From assembly GCA_907165275.2 (NCBI GenBank), contig OU015669.1, forward strand, positions 2,192,501-2,256,500: a stretch of DNA of 64,000 nt, in the 5' to 3' direction. Shown piece after piece: positions 30,932 to 41,438 of the stretch. The position numbers and the translations under genes were made by a program. Within the stretch, counting starts at the first letter, position 1; the number at the start of each line of letters is the position of its first letter. The notes beneath the pieces were generated by a model. That model was not told the origin of the DNA, did not search any database, and saw nothing but the letters and a program-made list of their open reading frames with translations. This stretch comes from Zygaena filipendulae. Taxonomy: Eukaryota > Arthropoda > Insecta > Lepidoptera > Zygaenidae.

Positions 30932-31365
30932 AAATCAAACACAGCTAAGTGTAGCTGTTGGTATCAAAGATAGCTAAGTCGTTTGATTTTTTATTTATTT
31001 TTTGGCTTATTATTTAGTACTCATAGATAAAGGTGGCCAAAACCAATATAAAATCACATAATCTTAAATAATATCTCAGAGAGTATGAAAGCCCCTGACT
31101 CTTAAATTAGAAAAACGTTTTTTTCGGTTCTTGAAAATTTGACATAGAAAATCAAACACAGCTAAGTGTAGCTGTTGGTATCAAAGATAGCTAAGTCGTT
31201 TGATTTTTTATTTATTTTTTGGCTTATTATTTAGTACTCATAGATAAAGGTGGCCAAAACCAATATAAAATCACATAATCTTAAATAATATCTCAGAGAG
31301 TATGAAAACCCCTGACTCTTAAATTAGAAAAACGTTTTTTTCGGTTCTTGAAAATTTGACATAGA
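30932..31365 (+). repeat. Two tandem 217-bp copies at the right subterminal region
   Basis: The segment starting AAAATCAAACACAGCTAAG and ending GAAAATTTGACATAG is present at 30932-31148 and 31149-31365 with almost no differences, each carrying two copies of the subterminal motif. The duplication is recent. Confidence 0.9.
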
Positions 31366-31401
31366 GGCACTTAGCTACCTTTGATTCTATATGCCTCATT
31401 T

Positions 31402-32267
31402 AAGGTTATGTAATAAAAGCAGAAACTGACTGACTGATCGATCAACGCACAGCTGAAACCGCTGGGTCTAGAACCATGAAATTTTGCACAAATATTCCTT
31501 AAGTGACGTACGTGTGCACTAGACAGACATAGACCAATCTTTATTCGGCATCACAAAAAACTAAAAAATATATGACAAAATTACTTACACTAAGAAAGGA
31601 TTTTTGAAAATTCAACCCCTAAGGGGTGAAACGGCGTTGTGAAGTTTTTATGGAACAATTCCGCCTGAACTCCGAAATTATCGCGAGTGAAACCACGCGC
31701 GGGTTGATGTACCTTTTTAGTTATATCAGACGAAAAAAAGGAAGTTTTATTTTGAAACCTATGTATATTGAGGCAAACGTCTTATTATTTTAAAAAGCGA
31801 CACACAGAAATTCGTACTGCTTCAAACAATACGATAACATCGACATGGTGTTTAAAAAATTCAACTCCTCAGAATTTAAAACTGTCCAAACATCGGATAC
31901 TGATAATAATTAAAAGAAAAAAAATGTCTGACCGCTTTGCCAAAAATACACACAGACAATCGATGCTGCCCTGTACGGTATTCAATTGAATCTGCCCGTA
32001 CATGGCAACACAATGATAGAGTGATAGTTGGGAAAAGATCAGATCAGGCCAAACAAAGAACTTCGCAGACTGAGACAACACAAAAAATTAACCTCATTTA
32101 TATTATAATCACTGATTTACTGATCGATCATGAAATCTCGAAAACTATTTGAACTATGAAGCTGAAATATGGCAGATAGATAGACCATGGAGTAGACAAT
32201 AGACATATCCAGGAGTTACTGAGCGAATGCCGAAATTCACGCGGGTAAAACCGCGGGAAACGACTAG
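31402..32267 (+). mobile_element. Degraded Helitron-like sequences
   Basis: CTCCGAAATTATCGCGAGTGAAACCACGCG near 31670 and ATTCACGCGGGTAAAACCGCGGG followed by CGACTAG|T ending at 32267 are diverged copies of the Helitron 3' end. The sequence between them has no supported gene. Confidence 0.45.
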
Positions 32268-33019
32268 TTCATATTAATTTGTTGAGGACCGCCAACTGGT
32301 GAACATTATACAATAATATAAACAATTAATTTAATTTATAATAAGTGATGTGTTTGTGTTAATCTTAATACACATCACATACTATAAATATATATGATGT
32401 ATAATATGTGATATTATAAATTTGTATATATGTATATGTCATAAATATAATATGTCATCACATATTATAAATCCAATGTGCCTGCAGAATCTGAAACTGA
32501 AGATATTTCGTATTACACAAATTAGAAACCTTTTTTTATAATTCATAATTTTTCACATAACTGATTAGAAAGTTGACCTTAACAAGTGATGAATAATTGG
32601 CAGTTGGTTGTTAAAAACAATTAATTTAACATATTATTATAAAAAAGGTTATGTAGGTATAATAGTTAGGTTTATTTATAATGCGATTAATAAATTCGTA
32701 GCAAGCATTTTCAAATTGAAATTTGATTCGATGGCATCATCATCAAGGCATAATGTGAACCTGAAATTGACCTGAAATTTATTTTTAACTAATATTTTAA
32801 TACTTCGGAGAACCGATAAGGACAAGAGTCTTCATTGGTTTGTACTGAAAGTGTTTAACTCTGAATTTCAAATTAAACTCTCTCTCGCCTGAAATAATGG
32901 AATTTAAATGGAAATCAATCTTAAGTTTAAGTAGGGTTGAAAATAGTTAAAAAGTCAACTGGGTTTGATTATTATTATCAGAACAATTTTAATTATGTAC
33001 ATATATAGGTATTGTAATA
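32268..33019. other. Gene-free, AT-rich stretch with small palindromes
   Basis: Contains GTGATGTGTTTGTGTTAATC and its approximate inverse around 32345-32380 and repeated TATAATATGTGAT elements to 32470. No gene is supported. Confidence 0.4.
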
Positions 33020-33315
33020 GACTAGTTCCCCAAATTTGAGTTTTTTATCCGTCATGTGGAATAATAAAAAATATTGGACACGTATTTTTTTTTTTACCTA
33101 ATCAAAAATAACGGAGATACAGTCGCGTGTCGTCACGCCGTGTTAGTTACTAGCACGTTGTGACGTCACCAGCCCCCACTCCTAAACATGCGACGCGCTT
33201 TATCTAAGTAATTTCTTCATTAATTTGAAAAACCAAAATATACGTGTCTACTATTTTTTCATATCTAACTGACAAACTAAATAGAGCTTAGATTTTCATA
33301 TCAAAGAAACTACCC
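33020..33315. mobile_element. Copy of the CRE-containing MITE family
   Basis: Flanked by TA on both sides, with ends GACTAGTTCCCC and AGAAACTACCC. The inside has ATATTGGACACGTATTTTT, TGTGACGTCACC near 33160 and the inverse arm ending in GACAAACTAAATAGAG. More diverged than the 16739 copy. Confidence 0.7.
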
Positions 33316-33362
33316 TATTATACAGGTGTTTCAGCTTGTGCCCGTACCCTGCATGTGACAGA

Positions 33363-33571
33363 TAGTTATAATAATAATAAGAATCCACTTCACAACACAC
33401 AGATCTACTTGATCCCACAGTAAGTGTAGTAAACATGGTATATACTACATATTATTACATATATAGATATATTCACGCCCAGACTGGAAAACGGAACCCT
33501 GTGTTCATCACACAAAGTGCACCGGGAATCGAACCCGGAACCACCTACTGCGCCAATCGGGTCGTCAAGCA
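33363..33571 (-). mobile_element. tRNA-derived SINE (family B), truncated, abutting the MYG1 stop codon
   Basis: On the minus strand it begins with GACGACCCGATTGGCGC (A box region), has the B box GGTTCGATTCCCGGT and continues into the conserved body (GGGTTCCGTTTTCCAGTCTGG) ending in TTATTATTATTA-type sequence. The fuller copy at 47238-47524 shows the same order. It starts about 10 bp past the MYG1 stop codon, so it must form the MYG1 3' untranslated region or its flank. Confidence 0.75.
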
Positions 33572-33581
33572 CAGACGTCAG

Positions 33582-36500
33582 TTAAACAGGTGTTTCAGTC
33601 TGCGCCGGCCCGTCGGCCGCCTCCAAACTGGCGACGGCCATCTTCAAGGCGCCGTCCCGGGACACGTTGCCGCCGATGAAGCCGTTGCTGTGACAGAAGA
33701 TGCACCCCTCTATGCCCGCGGTGTCGCTCAGCGTCTCGTCGCGCACCCCCCACCACAGCTTGTTGATCGGTTTCCTGGAGCCAAATTGGATGTTATTTGA
33801 ACACCAGCCGTACGATTGTGAATTGAGATAAAATTTTGTGACTCAAGACAGTAGAAATTAAAGGGTAAGGCCATCTAAGTGTCTGGCAGGTGTTTTTCGA
33901 CATCTTAGAACAGTAGCGTAAGGGTACGTCACACTAATTTCGTGATTTTTTTTGACCCCTCCCCCTCCTTGTCACAGTTGGTCACATTTGTGAGACACTC
34001 CCCCCCCCTCCCTCCCTAGTGTGACGTCACACATTTTGCAATTTTTACATCTATAAATAACTAGCTGTGCCCCGCGGTTCTCTGTACCCCTGACAATGTG
34101 TATGCCAAATTTCGTGGTAATCGATTCAGCCGTTTAGCCATGAAAACGTAACAAACAAACAAACTCACTTTCACAGTTACCTATAATATTAGTAAGAATA
34201 AGGACAGTAAGGATTGAGTAACTCAACATCCAACCCATCCAACTTACATCTTCACTTACTTTGAGTTCATCTCCCATTAATAAATACGAATTTTTTAGTG
34301 ATGTGTATTAATTAGTAATATGTAAAATGCAAATACATGTGAAGCTAATAAAAGCATGTTATTTAAAAAAAAAAATTACCTCAATATAAAACTGGTAGGA
34401 GACACAGGGACTGCTTGCACTCTCCAAGAGTTAGGTTTATCATTGAACAACACATATTTGATTTTCGGACTTATATCCATGTGCTCCTCCAAATCAAACA
34501 GATGCTCCTTCCACGGCAACCTCTCTGTCAGCTCGACAATTTCACCAGATTTATGAACTTTAAATCTTTCTTCTAAAGAACTCTTCACAAAAACTCGCGC
34601 AGGCAACCAAATGTTCATAAAATAATTCACAGTGTAAATAAACTCTTCGGCAACTAGTTTCATTGCAGCAGGAAATATATCATCGGTATTTATCAATTGT
34701 TTGCTATTCCATTCAGGATTCAATCTGGCGACCCGAGAGCTGAGATGAGTTCGGATTTTGTATCTCGGCTCACCATCTGTCATCGGTACACCATTGTCAA
34801 TAGCATCTAGCTCCTCAACAAAATTTTCGTAAATCTTTTTGTAGATAATTTTCAAGTCATCTGTGTGAAGTGGTTGTTCTTTTGGAGCAAATGTTTGAAT
34901 CACTCGGTCTCCATAAAAGGCATATATAAGACCAGCAGAACTTAATCTGAAATATAACAAAATATTATATTATAACTAGCTGTTAGCAGGAATTCAGGGA
35001 TAGAAAGTACCCTATGTCCCCCTGACATGCATGCAAAATTTCATGGTGATCGGTTCAGCCGTTATAGCATAACAAACGAATTAACAAACTCACTTTCAAA
35101 TTTATAATAGTAATTATCACTATGAAGGTAGTCCTACAAAAGTTGTTTCAATATGGAAAAAAAAATCTCACAGTGATTATGGTCAAAGCAAAGCTTCAGA
35201 GAGGAAGTAGAGTGGATTTCGGGTATAACGTTGTAAAGGGACCAGAAGTTCCAGAGGTTGTTGGTTACAGGCAAAAAAGATACAGACAGGTCATATTGTA
35301 TAGTTTACTAAACAGGGTTACTACTCAGAATATCAATTCAATTTCAATTTCTTGTGTTTATGGTGATGCGTATTTGACATTTCGCCAGGCACCAGTGTTT
35401 CTTTCGTTGGTTTCTTTTTCAGACAGCAAAGTGCTGTTATGGTTTTGGAGCTTTATAATGACTGTGCTAGAATTATTACTTTGTAACATAACCATGAAAA
35501 GGTACAAGCTTACCTACCTACACCTAGTTACTTAGCCAATCTATAAACAAAAGATAAAGGTCTCCACTGTTGACCATGGGTGTGATTGCAAACAAAAGAT
35601 AAGAAAGCTCTTTGTGTCCTATTTCTTACAAACGATTTATTAAAAACAATGGCCATACTCCAACTGTGCCTTACATCTGAAGTCGCTATAGCCATAGGAA
35701 TTTTGTACTAAAGTAATTCAAGGGACTTAGATTTAACGTCACCATAGCTAAATGGTTGCTACAACCAATGTCCTAATAAAGAAAATCCACTGTACTTTGA
35801 AGCAAAAACTAACAAACTAAGCTTTATATATAACTAGCTATTTGCCATAGCTTTTCCATCATAGATTTCAAAATTTTAGTCAAAAAGATAATCCTCATTA
35901 ATTATACTAAATCAAACTACAAAAAGCTGGACTTCCAACAACTAAACGAAAAAGCAGCTAAAATCTTCAAAAATATTAAATTACTGACTGTGCCCTGCAG
36001 TTTCACTCGCGGTTATTTCGGAGTTCCTAATTCTGGGATAAAAACTACTTGATGTCCTTCTCTGTACCCCTCAAAATGTGCATGCCAAATTTCATCCAAA
36101 TCCATTCAGCCATTTTTGTGTGATTGATTTACAAACATCCACACTTTCACATTTATATTAGTAGGATAATATACCTACTGGTCTAACCGCCACACTCACG
36201 AGTCGACTTTAATGATTACTTAGTTAAGTATAGATTTTTAAAAACAAAACTGCCGCAATCAGACAAGTTTAATAAATTAATGTTAATTGGCATTTAACTA
36301 ATTAAGTTACATCTCATTAAATGCCAATTAACATTAATTTACTGAACGTCTCTGATTGCGACAATTTTGTTTGAAAAATCTATAATTAACCAAGTATGTA
36401 ATCATTAAAGTCAACTCTTGAGTGTGGCCGTAAGAGTTAATTATTACCCATGAAATTTTAAACCTATTAACTTACTTGATTTTATATTTATCTCCGAGCT

Positions 36501-37411
36501 CAGGTTTCAAAGAGGAAAGTGTTTCATTGAATTCTCTCTGGTGATGATCATAGCGTCTCTTGCTGTGGTCGAACACAGCCCCTACATCAACTACTATGTC
36601 ACACTGACTGAGTTTCTCCAAGTTTCTTGTACGAATAATTTCAGCATCTTTGTATTCGGGAAGCCACTTGAGCAGACAACAAGCAAGCACTTCGTCGCAG
36701 TGGAATACACCATCATGTGTGCCAATCTGATGTAAAGGAAATTGATATGTAAATATAATGACCAAAACTACTTGAATCACTAAGAGTAGATATTTGGGTA
36801 GTTAGATATTTGAGTTCAAAATTTTGTCAACTTGACAAAGTTTAGCGCTGAGTGAAATGTGGAAGGGATAGCTGCGCATGGGTACAGCCCCTCTAGCCCC
36901 CCTGTGATACTTAATTTTTGACTTATGCGCAATAACGGTCAGCGCTAGAGTTTCGTGCCGCTAAAGGACATAGAAAAAGGAACGGAATCGATATTAAGTC
37001 CCGTGGTCACGCCAAACCGGACTTTTGGTTGAATGATTTTATTCGGCCACGTGACATTACGATTAATTTCTATCTCAGGAAGTGCAATAATTACAAAGAT
37101 TGAGTGCACTTGGGTGAATTATGTTTCTGAAGGCAGGCAAGTTAGCCATTATGCTAAAATTAAGCCACTGCGTGCAAACGCTGCTCTTATTTAGATGCCA
37201 ATATTCTTGTCGTGACAGTCCATGCATAAATACATGAATTTTTATGGGAAAAAATAGGTGACCGATTAGAAAATAAGCAGGTAGGTACGTTATTTAAAGT
37301 TCTAACCTTCATATCCGTAACCGAACTTCGTTTAGTTTCGCAAAAAACGTTCAGACTACACCTTTTACGCAAAATAATAATAGAACTGATTCTACTATAA
37401 AGTTTAAACAT
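33582..37411 (-). CDS. MYG1: MYG1 exonuclease (UPF0160 family), four exons
   Basis: Exons on the minus strand are 37307-37411, 36476-36726, 34380-34946 and 33582-33774. Donors are AAG|GTTAGA, CAA|GTAAGT and GAG|GTAATT; acceptors are CATCAG, TTTCAG and CTCCAG. Lengths 105+251+567+193 give 1,116 nt, 371 residues plus stop, and every phase closes. The N-terminus ([17 protein letters not shown]) is basic and amphipathic like a mitochondrial presequence. Exon 2 has the signature [27 protein letters not shown] and [10 protein letters not shown]; exon 3 has [12 protein letters not shown] and later [18 protein letters not shown]; exon 4 has [30 protein letters not shown]1 is a DHH-type 3'-5' RNA exonuclease acting in nucleus and mitochondria on pre-rRNA, mRNA and mitochondrial transcripts, as described in yeast and mammals. 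The gene is intact; its introns hold Helitron fragments and a MITE. Confidence 0.93.
34066..34205 (-). repeat. Helitron-like 3' end fragment in the last MYG1 intron
   Basis: CTAGCTGTGCCCCGCGG at 34063-34080 is the inverted Helitron end, followed on the plus strand by CTGACAATGTGTATGCCAAATTTC and CAAACAAACTCACTTTC, the usual internal sequence. Confidence 0.6.
34972..35115 (-). repeat. Helitron-like fragment in MYG1 intron 2
   Basis: ACTAGCTGTTAGCAGGAATTC, then GTACCCTATGTCCCCCTGAC and GCAAAATTTCATGGTGATCG match the repeat family in reverse. The CCGCGG hairpin is lost. A similar fragment with ACTGTGCCCTGCAGTTTCAC lies at 35986-36170. Confidence 0.55.
36187..36430. mobile_element. Long-palindrome MITE with TAA duplication in MYG1 intron 2
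   Basis: Two arms of roughly 115 bp are inverse copies: left CCGCCACACTC...GACTTTAATGATTAC, right GTAATCATTAAAGTC...GAGTGTGGCCG, meeting around AATGTTAATTGGCATTTAA. TAA flanks both ends (36184-36186 and 36431-36433). A three-base TAA duplication is typical of PIF/Harbinger Tourist-like MITEs. Confidence 0.75.
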
Positions 37412-37565
37412 TTATTTCAGTAAAACGAACATTGAACTTACACAAATCCGAAACCAAAATCAGACTTCAGAAATGCTTCCCGAAACGCACCGCACACACG
37501 CAACGCAGTCAGCTTCAAGACGCCATTTTTGATTTTGAATAAAAAATAATTGTTAACTTTGGAGT
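37412..37565 (-). promoter_or_regulatory. Presumed MYG1 promoter and 5' untranslated region
   Basis: The 150 bp before the MYG1 ATG contain a CpG-bearing patch (GAAACGCACCGCACACACGCAACGC) in an AT-rich setting. No TATA box is evident, as usual for a housekeeping gene. Assigned by position. Confidence 0.35.
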
Positions 37566-38549
37566 TAGGGATGCGAATTGCGAACTGCGATTAATCGGTG
37601 AATCGCTTTTTTTCGTGCCTGAATTTTTATTTTTATTTTAAATCGATCCTGGAAATCAATATAATATTTTCACTCTAGAAAATTGACCTTTGATTTTGTT
37701 TGTTATAATAAAGACCATAAAATTATTTACAGATAATATACAGATAATACCTATGATGTGAATTTTAGGCGGGAAACAAAGATGGCGGTTCCGTCATTTA
37801 TTTTCATGTTAATAGAAAGTGGAATTTGTGATGTTTTATGTTGCTATAAAATACTTAAATAAAATAAAAAGCCTTTTAATTATCTGCATTTACAAGTTAA
37901 CTGAATCTTAAATTATTAGCACTATTAGCTTGCTGTGCAAGAACCTCAATTTAGGCGAAGGCCTCCTCCAAAGATGTCCACTCTTTTCTTTGCTTTTCGG
38001 GCCCAGTTTGGGCCAGCTATTCGTTTCGTCTTTCCATCTTGTCAGTGGTCTCCCTCTGCCTGTTTTGCCTTGTGGGCCTCCCCATAGGGTTTTTAAAATC
38101 CATCTCTGGGCTGTAAGCCTTGCTATGTGACCTGCCCATTTCCACCTTAGCTTTTATGTTGCTATATTGACCAATAAGTGGTGGTTTTATGTGCTCAAGA
38201 AGAATTAAATATGACATTTGGAACTGATTTCTTTGGTATCATCCTCCCAGAGCTCCGAGAAAGTTCTTGCAATTTATAGCATGGTTTGCAATTTCATATC
38301 GTACAACGATGCTAAATGCTAGCTACTAGATAGTGTGTAAAAATCGATTTTGATAATTCGATCTTGTAGACCTCGATTTTTTTTTATCAATGGTCGATTT
38401 ATTAGATTGCGATTTGAATCGATTTATAAATCGATCTTTTCCGGAAAGAATGCTCATCCCTAGTTTTACTTTTTCCCTACTATTTCGGCAAAGGTAAAAG
38501 AAACTAAGTTCATACAGCCAAATAATGAATCCCTAGACTATTTCCCTTG
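37566..38549. other. Gene-free region, possibly a diverged hAT-type insertion holding a LINE fragment
   Basis: TAGGGATGCG at 37567 and TGCTCATCCCTA ending at 38462 form short inverted ends of a type seen in hAT elements, with repeated AATCGATTT elements inside, but no matching flanking duplication is visible. Apart from the fragment at 37927-38165 there is no coding evidence. Confidence 0.3.
37927..38165 (-). pseudogene. RTE-like LINE C-terminal fragment
   Basis: The minus strand encodes, in broken frames, KWAGHIARLTAQRW, GRGRPLTRWKDEL and a final LEEAFA-like segment, which resembles the C-terminal end of RTE-type LINE reverse transcriptase proteins (K-W-x-W-A-G-H-h-x-R then G-R-P-x-x-R-W-x-D). 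Only about 80 codons remain. Confidence 0.5.
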
Positions 38550-38819
38550 GTCACGTCACGCGTGAACAGTTGGACCGATTTTGCTAATTCTTTTTTTGTT
38601 ATGTATTTTTTTAATATAAAGATAAGAAGAATAAATGAAATTTGGCGTTCCTGCGGGAATTCCGAAACTCACGCGGGTGAATCTCAGAAACTGTTGGACC
38701 GATTTAGACAAGACATTCACTGCTAATTAATAAATGTAAATTAGTAAATTAGGCTACTTTGGAGTTCCTGCGGGAATTCCGAAACTGACGCGGGTGAAAC
38801 TGCGGGGCACAGCAGCTAG
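38550..38819 (+). mobile_element. Helitron-like element, short form
   Basis: Two successive Helitron-like segments: GCGTTCCTGCGGGAATTCC...GACGCGGGTGAA near 38645, and again near 38763, ending GGGGCACAGCAGCTAG at 38819. Confidence 0.6.
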
Positions 38820-39308
38820 CAATAGTAATAAAATATTTTGTATATTTTGCATGCATGCGCGTCCGAAACTTGCGTTTCCGTGTGCGAAAGTAGGTACCTA
38901 ATCCAAACAAAATACGTTTGATCGTACGTTGACGGAAAAATACCTAGTTGTGAAACATATGATTATACTTAAGAACATACATTATAAGGTTGTGAAACTA
39001 AGTTTAAAGATAATAAATTAGTTTATGGTATCTCACGATAGGGAACGTGCACGAACTATAGGTGGCAGCACTAAATCGACAAAAGAGACACTATGCGGAC
39101 AGTAGAGGAAACTTATTAAACTTGTCGTAGTATCTCTAAATAGTTTGTGAACTTGTCATCGTGCTTTCGGAAGGAAGATAATAATTGAAGAGATAGTTTT
39201 GTTTTCATAATTATGTAAATAAAACTATCTCCTCAATTAGGTATATTATATTTTTGAATAGGTATGATAAAAGTTATAAAATATGGGTTCCGGTCTATCT
39301 ATATCTAG
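38820..39308. other. Gene-free stretch
   Basis: AT-rich; an inverted pair around 39180-39240 (AATTGAAGAGATAGTTTTGTTTT against AAAACTATCTCCTCAATT) suggests a small hairpin repeat. No gene. Confidence 0.4.
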
Positions 39309-39828
39309 GTATATACTTATAAAAAAAAAATAAAACTGTAGAGGTCAATTCTGTACATTGAATACAATATATTCAAAATTAATATTGTAGGATGAATGGT
39401 GATCGATACTGATGCCAAAAAAGCAATCAGTAATTTTTTTGTCTGTCTGTCTGTCTGTCTGTCTGTATGTGCACGCATGGGTCAAAATCAAATACTAGTG
39501 AAGGGATTTTAAGCAAACTTGGTACGGTTGTAGTCCATACAGGCTATATAATAATTATAATATCATTTACAATAATAAATATATAACGCTAAGACACATA
39601 GGAGCTTAGAGGTGACGATAAATTTGAAGCAAGTCGGATGAAAATGCGCTTTCGAGCTCTTATCCTCGTATACGTTTACTCAATCACGCAAAAACGGCTG
39701 AACGGATTTGGATGAAATTTGACGTGCACGTTGTCAGGGGTACAGAGAAGCACATAGGATACTTTTTATCCCGGGATTCATGCGGGAACTCCGAAATTAT
39801 CACGGGTGAAACCCCGAGGCACAGCTAG
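39309..39828 (+). mobile_element. Non-autonomous Helitron-like element (family H1), nearly complete
   Basis: Starts near TATACTTATAAAAAAAAAATAAAACTG, continues GTAGAGGTCAATTCTGTAC, has a (GTCT)6 stretch at 39440-39465 and ends GGGTGAAACCCCGAGGCACAGCTAG|T at 39828. The reverse copy at 43351-43826 has the same beginning and end, which defines the family at roughly 470-520 bp. Confidence 0.75.
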
Positions 39829-41074
39829 TCATCATCAATAATATAATAATTAATGATCGTCAGCGTGGCCAAAATATGTCAAAAGGTTTTTAAGCTTTTG
39901 AGGCCGGCCATGTACCTATTGGAGGTTGAAGAGATGAGGATGAGGAGGATGATCTAATGAAGAACATGAGGCTGTGAAAACTGGTAAAATTGTCGCACAA
40001 ACTAAAATATCCAATGTTTACGATAAGAAAATAATCCTAACTAATATTATAAATGCGAAAGTGAGTTTTTGTTTGTTTACTTGTTTGTTACGCTTTTACG
40101 CCTGAACGGCACAACCGATCATCGTGAAATTTTGCATACAAGTGTTCAGGAGGTTTATTTACTACTAGCTTTTCGGAATTCCTGAACTCCGGACTGTCCG
40201 GAACTTCAAACAGCTAATGGAAAATAAACCCCCTGAAAACTTGAATGCAAAATTTCACGATGATCGGTTGTGCCGTTTTATTTTTTGTTATTTTTGTCGA
40301 TGTATTGATAGTTGATACATCCAGAAATACAACAATGAATTGTGATTAGCTAGAATAATAATTTTCACTAGTAAAATTAATCCTGTTTACTTGTCATAAA
40401 TGTGAATGGCAACTATCAATTGATTCGGATTGGCGACGCCAGTTGGCAGCACCGTCGTTGTGCACGTTCCCTATACTCTTTTTTTGTAATACCTATGTCA
40501 AATCAGGAAGTTCAAACTTTGATCATGGACCAATAAAAATAATAATAATAATATTATACATGAGACATAATACACAATAACAGTTTGACATAAAAATAGA
40601 TCGAGTTTAATTGGTCCATGCTTTGAATCAAAGAAAATAACTCTCAGCTGACGATGACCCTTTGAATGATCGTTTCTTCTACTCGTTCAAAGATGGCGCC
40701 ACAAGTCTGGTTATCGCCGAAAATAATATATGTAATAACTTTTTATGGGTACAGTACAACTACCAGCTAACAGATAGAGCCACGAGTACCTAAAATGCTG
40801 CCGGTGGTGGTGCCTACGTTACGTTACGATTGAATTTTTCTACTACGAAATTGAGTTATTTGCGCTGGTTTATTTAGGTATATCATGTTTACTTGATTTC
40901 CACGCTATATCCTTATTTATGCAGAGTTTGGTGTTGGGTGGAGTTTTGTGTTATTTGATTTCCCTTTGATATCAACGATATACCTAAAAGTAGCATTAAA
41001 ATATTAAAAACAAACATATTGAGTGATTGTACTTAAAAAGTAAAGTATAGTTAAGAATAGAACGTACCTAAATA
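39829..41074. other. Gene-free region with an inverted Helitron-type pair
   Basis: AACGGCACAACCGATCATCG at 40105 and its inverse at about 40259-40279 flank about 100 bp; both arms extend into AAATTTTGCAT and AGGTTTATTT. The rest of the stretch is AT-rich and shows no gene. Confidence 0.5.
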
Positions 41075-41438
41075 GTTTTTTATGTTATAGAGGGCAAACG
41101 GGTAGGTATAGTACACTTGATGGCAAGTGATTACCGCCGCCCATGGACATCTGCAACACCAGAAGGCGTGCAGGTGCGTTGCCGAGCAATGGGGATAGGA
41201 ACTGGCTTTCAAGCGGGGCTGCCGGAACACACCGTTAGGTGCTTGGCGACAGATTACAACTTGAAGGTGGTAGCTAGCCAGCCGGGCACTAGAGAGCGCC
41301 CTACCACCATGCTATGGTTTCCTCACGATGTTTCTCCTTCACCGATAGCTCAAGCTCATTGTCAGGGTTTGAACCTCGCCTTCGCCACAAGGCTGTGGCG
41401 ATTGATCCGAACGCACCAACCATTGAGCTATCATCGCT
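41075..41438 (-). mobile_element. tRNA-derived SINE (family A), second copy
   Basis: Same order as 5760-6130: on the minus strand AGCGATGATAGCTCAATGG, B box GGTTCAAACCC, the body, and a short T-rich end on the plus strand at 41075. Better preserved around AGGCGAAGGCG than the first copy. Its poly(A) tail is nearly gone. Confidence 0.85.

Larger units (their letters stand above)
27259..31397 (+). mobile_element. Complete DNA transposon with 32-bp TIRs, 4-bp TSD and a DUF7869-type gene
   Basis: The left end 27259-27290 begins GAGGCATATAGAATCAAAGG. The right end 31366-31397 is its inverse, with 30 of 32 positions identical. ATTT flanks the unit on both sides (27255-27258 and 31398-31401), a 4-bp target duplication. 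Both subterminal regions carry copies of ATCAAA(n)A(n)AGCTAAG: at 27419 and 27449 on the left, and at 30903, 30934, 30963, 31151 and 31180 on the right; the same motif is inside the TIR. The only long gene inside is the spliced DUF7869-like frame. Of the named superfamilies I know, Sola has 4-bp duplications and a DDE transposase of this general length, so Sola-like is the best guess. A new lineage is possible. Confidence 0.82.

Noticed and set aside
33510..33560. Possible tRNA gene (GGTTCGATTCCCGGT box)
   Set aside because: No complete cloverleaf can be drawn; it is the tRNA-like head of a SINE, repeated at 47450-47520.
33435..33800. 121-codon plus-strand frame
   Set aside because: It is antisense to the SINE and to the MYG1 last exon.
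35122..35535. 137-codon plus-strand frame
   Set aside because: It lies inside MYG1 intron 2 on the opposite strand, starts at the edge of a Helitron fragment and resembles no protein.
37567..38462. hAT element with TAGGGATG ends
   Set aside because: Only 8-9 bp of the ends match and the 8-bp flanks (TTTGGAGT and GTTTTACT) differ, so it is noted only as a possibility in the feature list.
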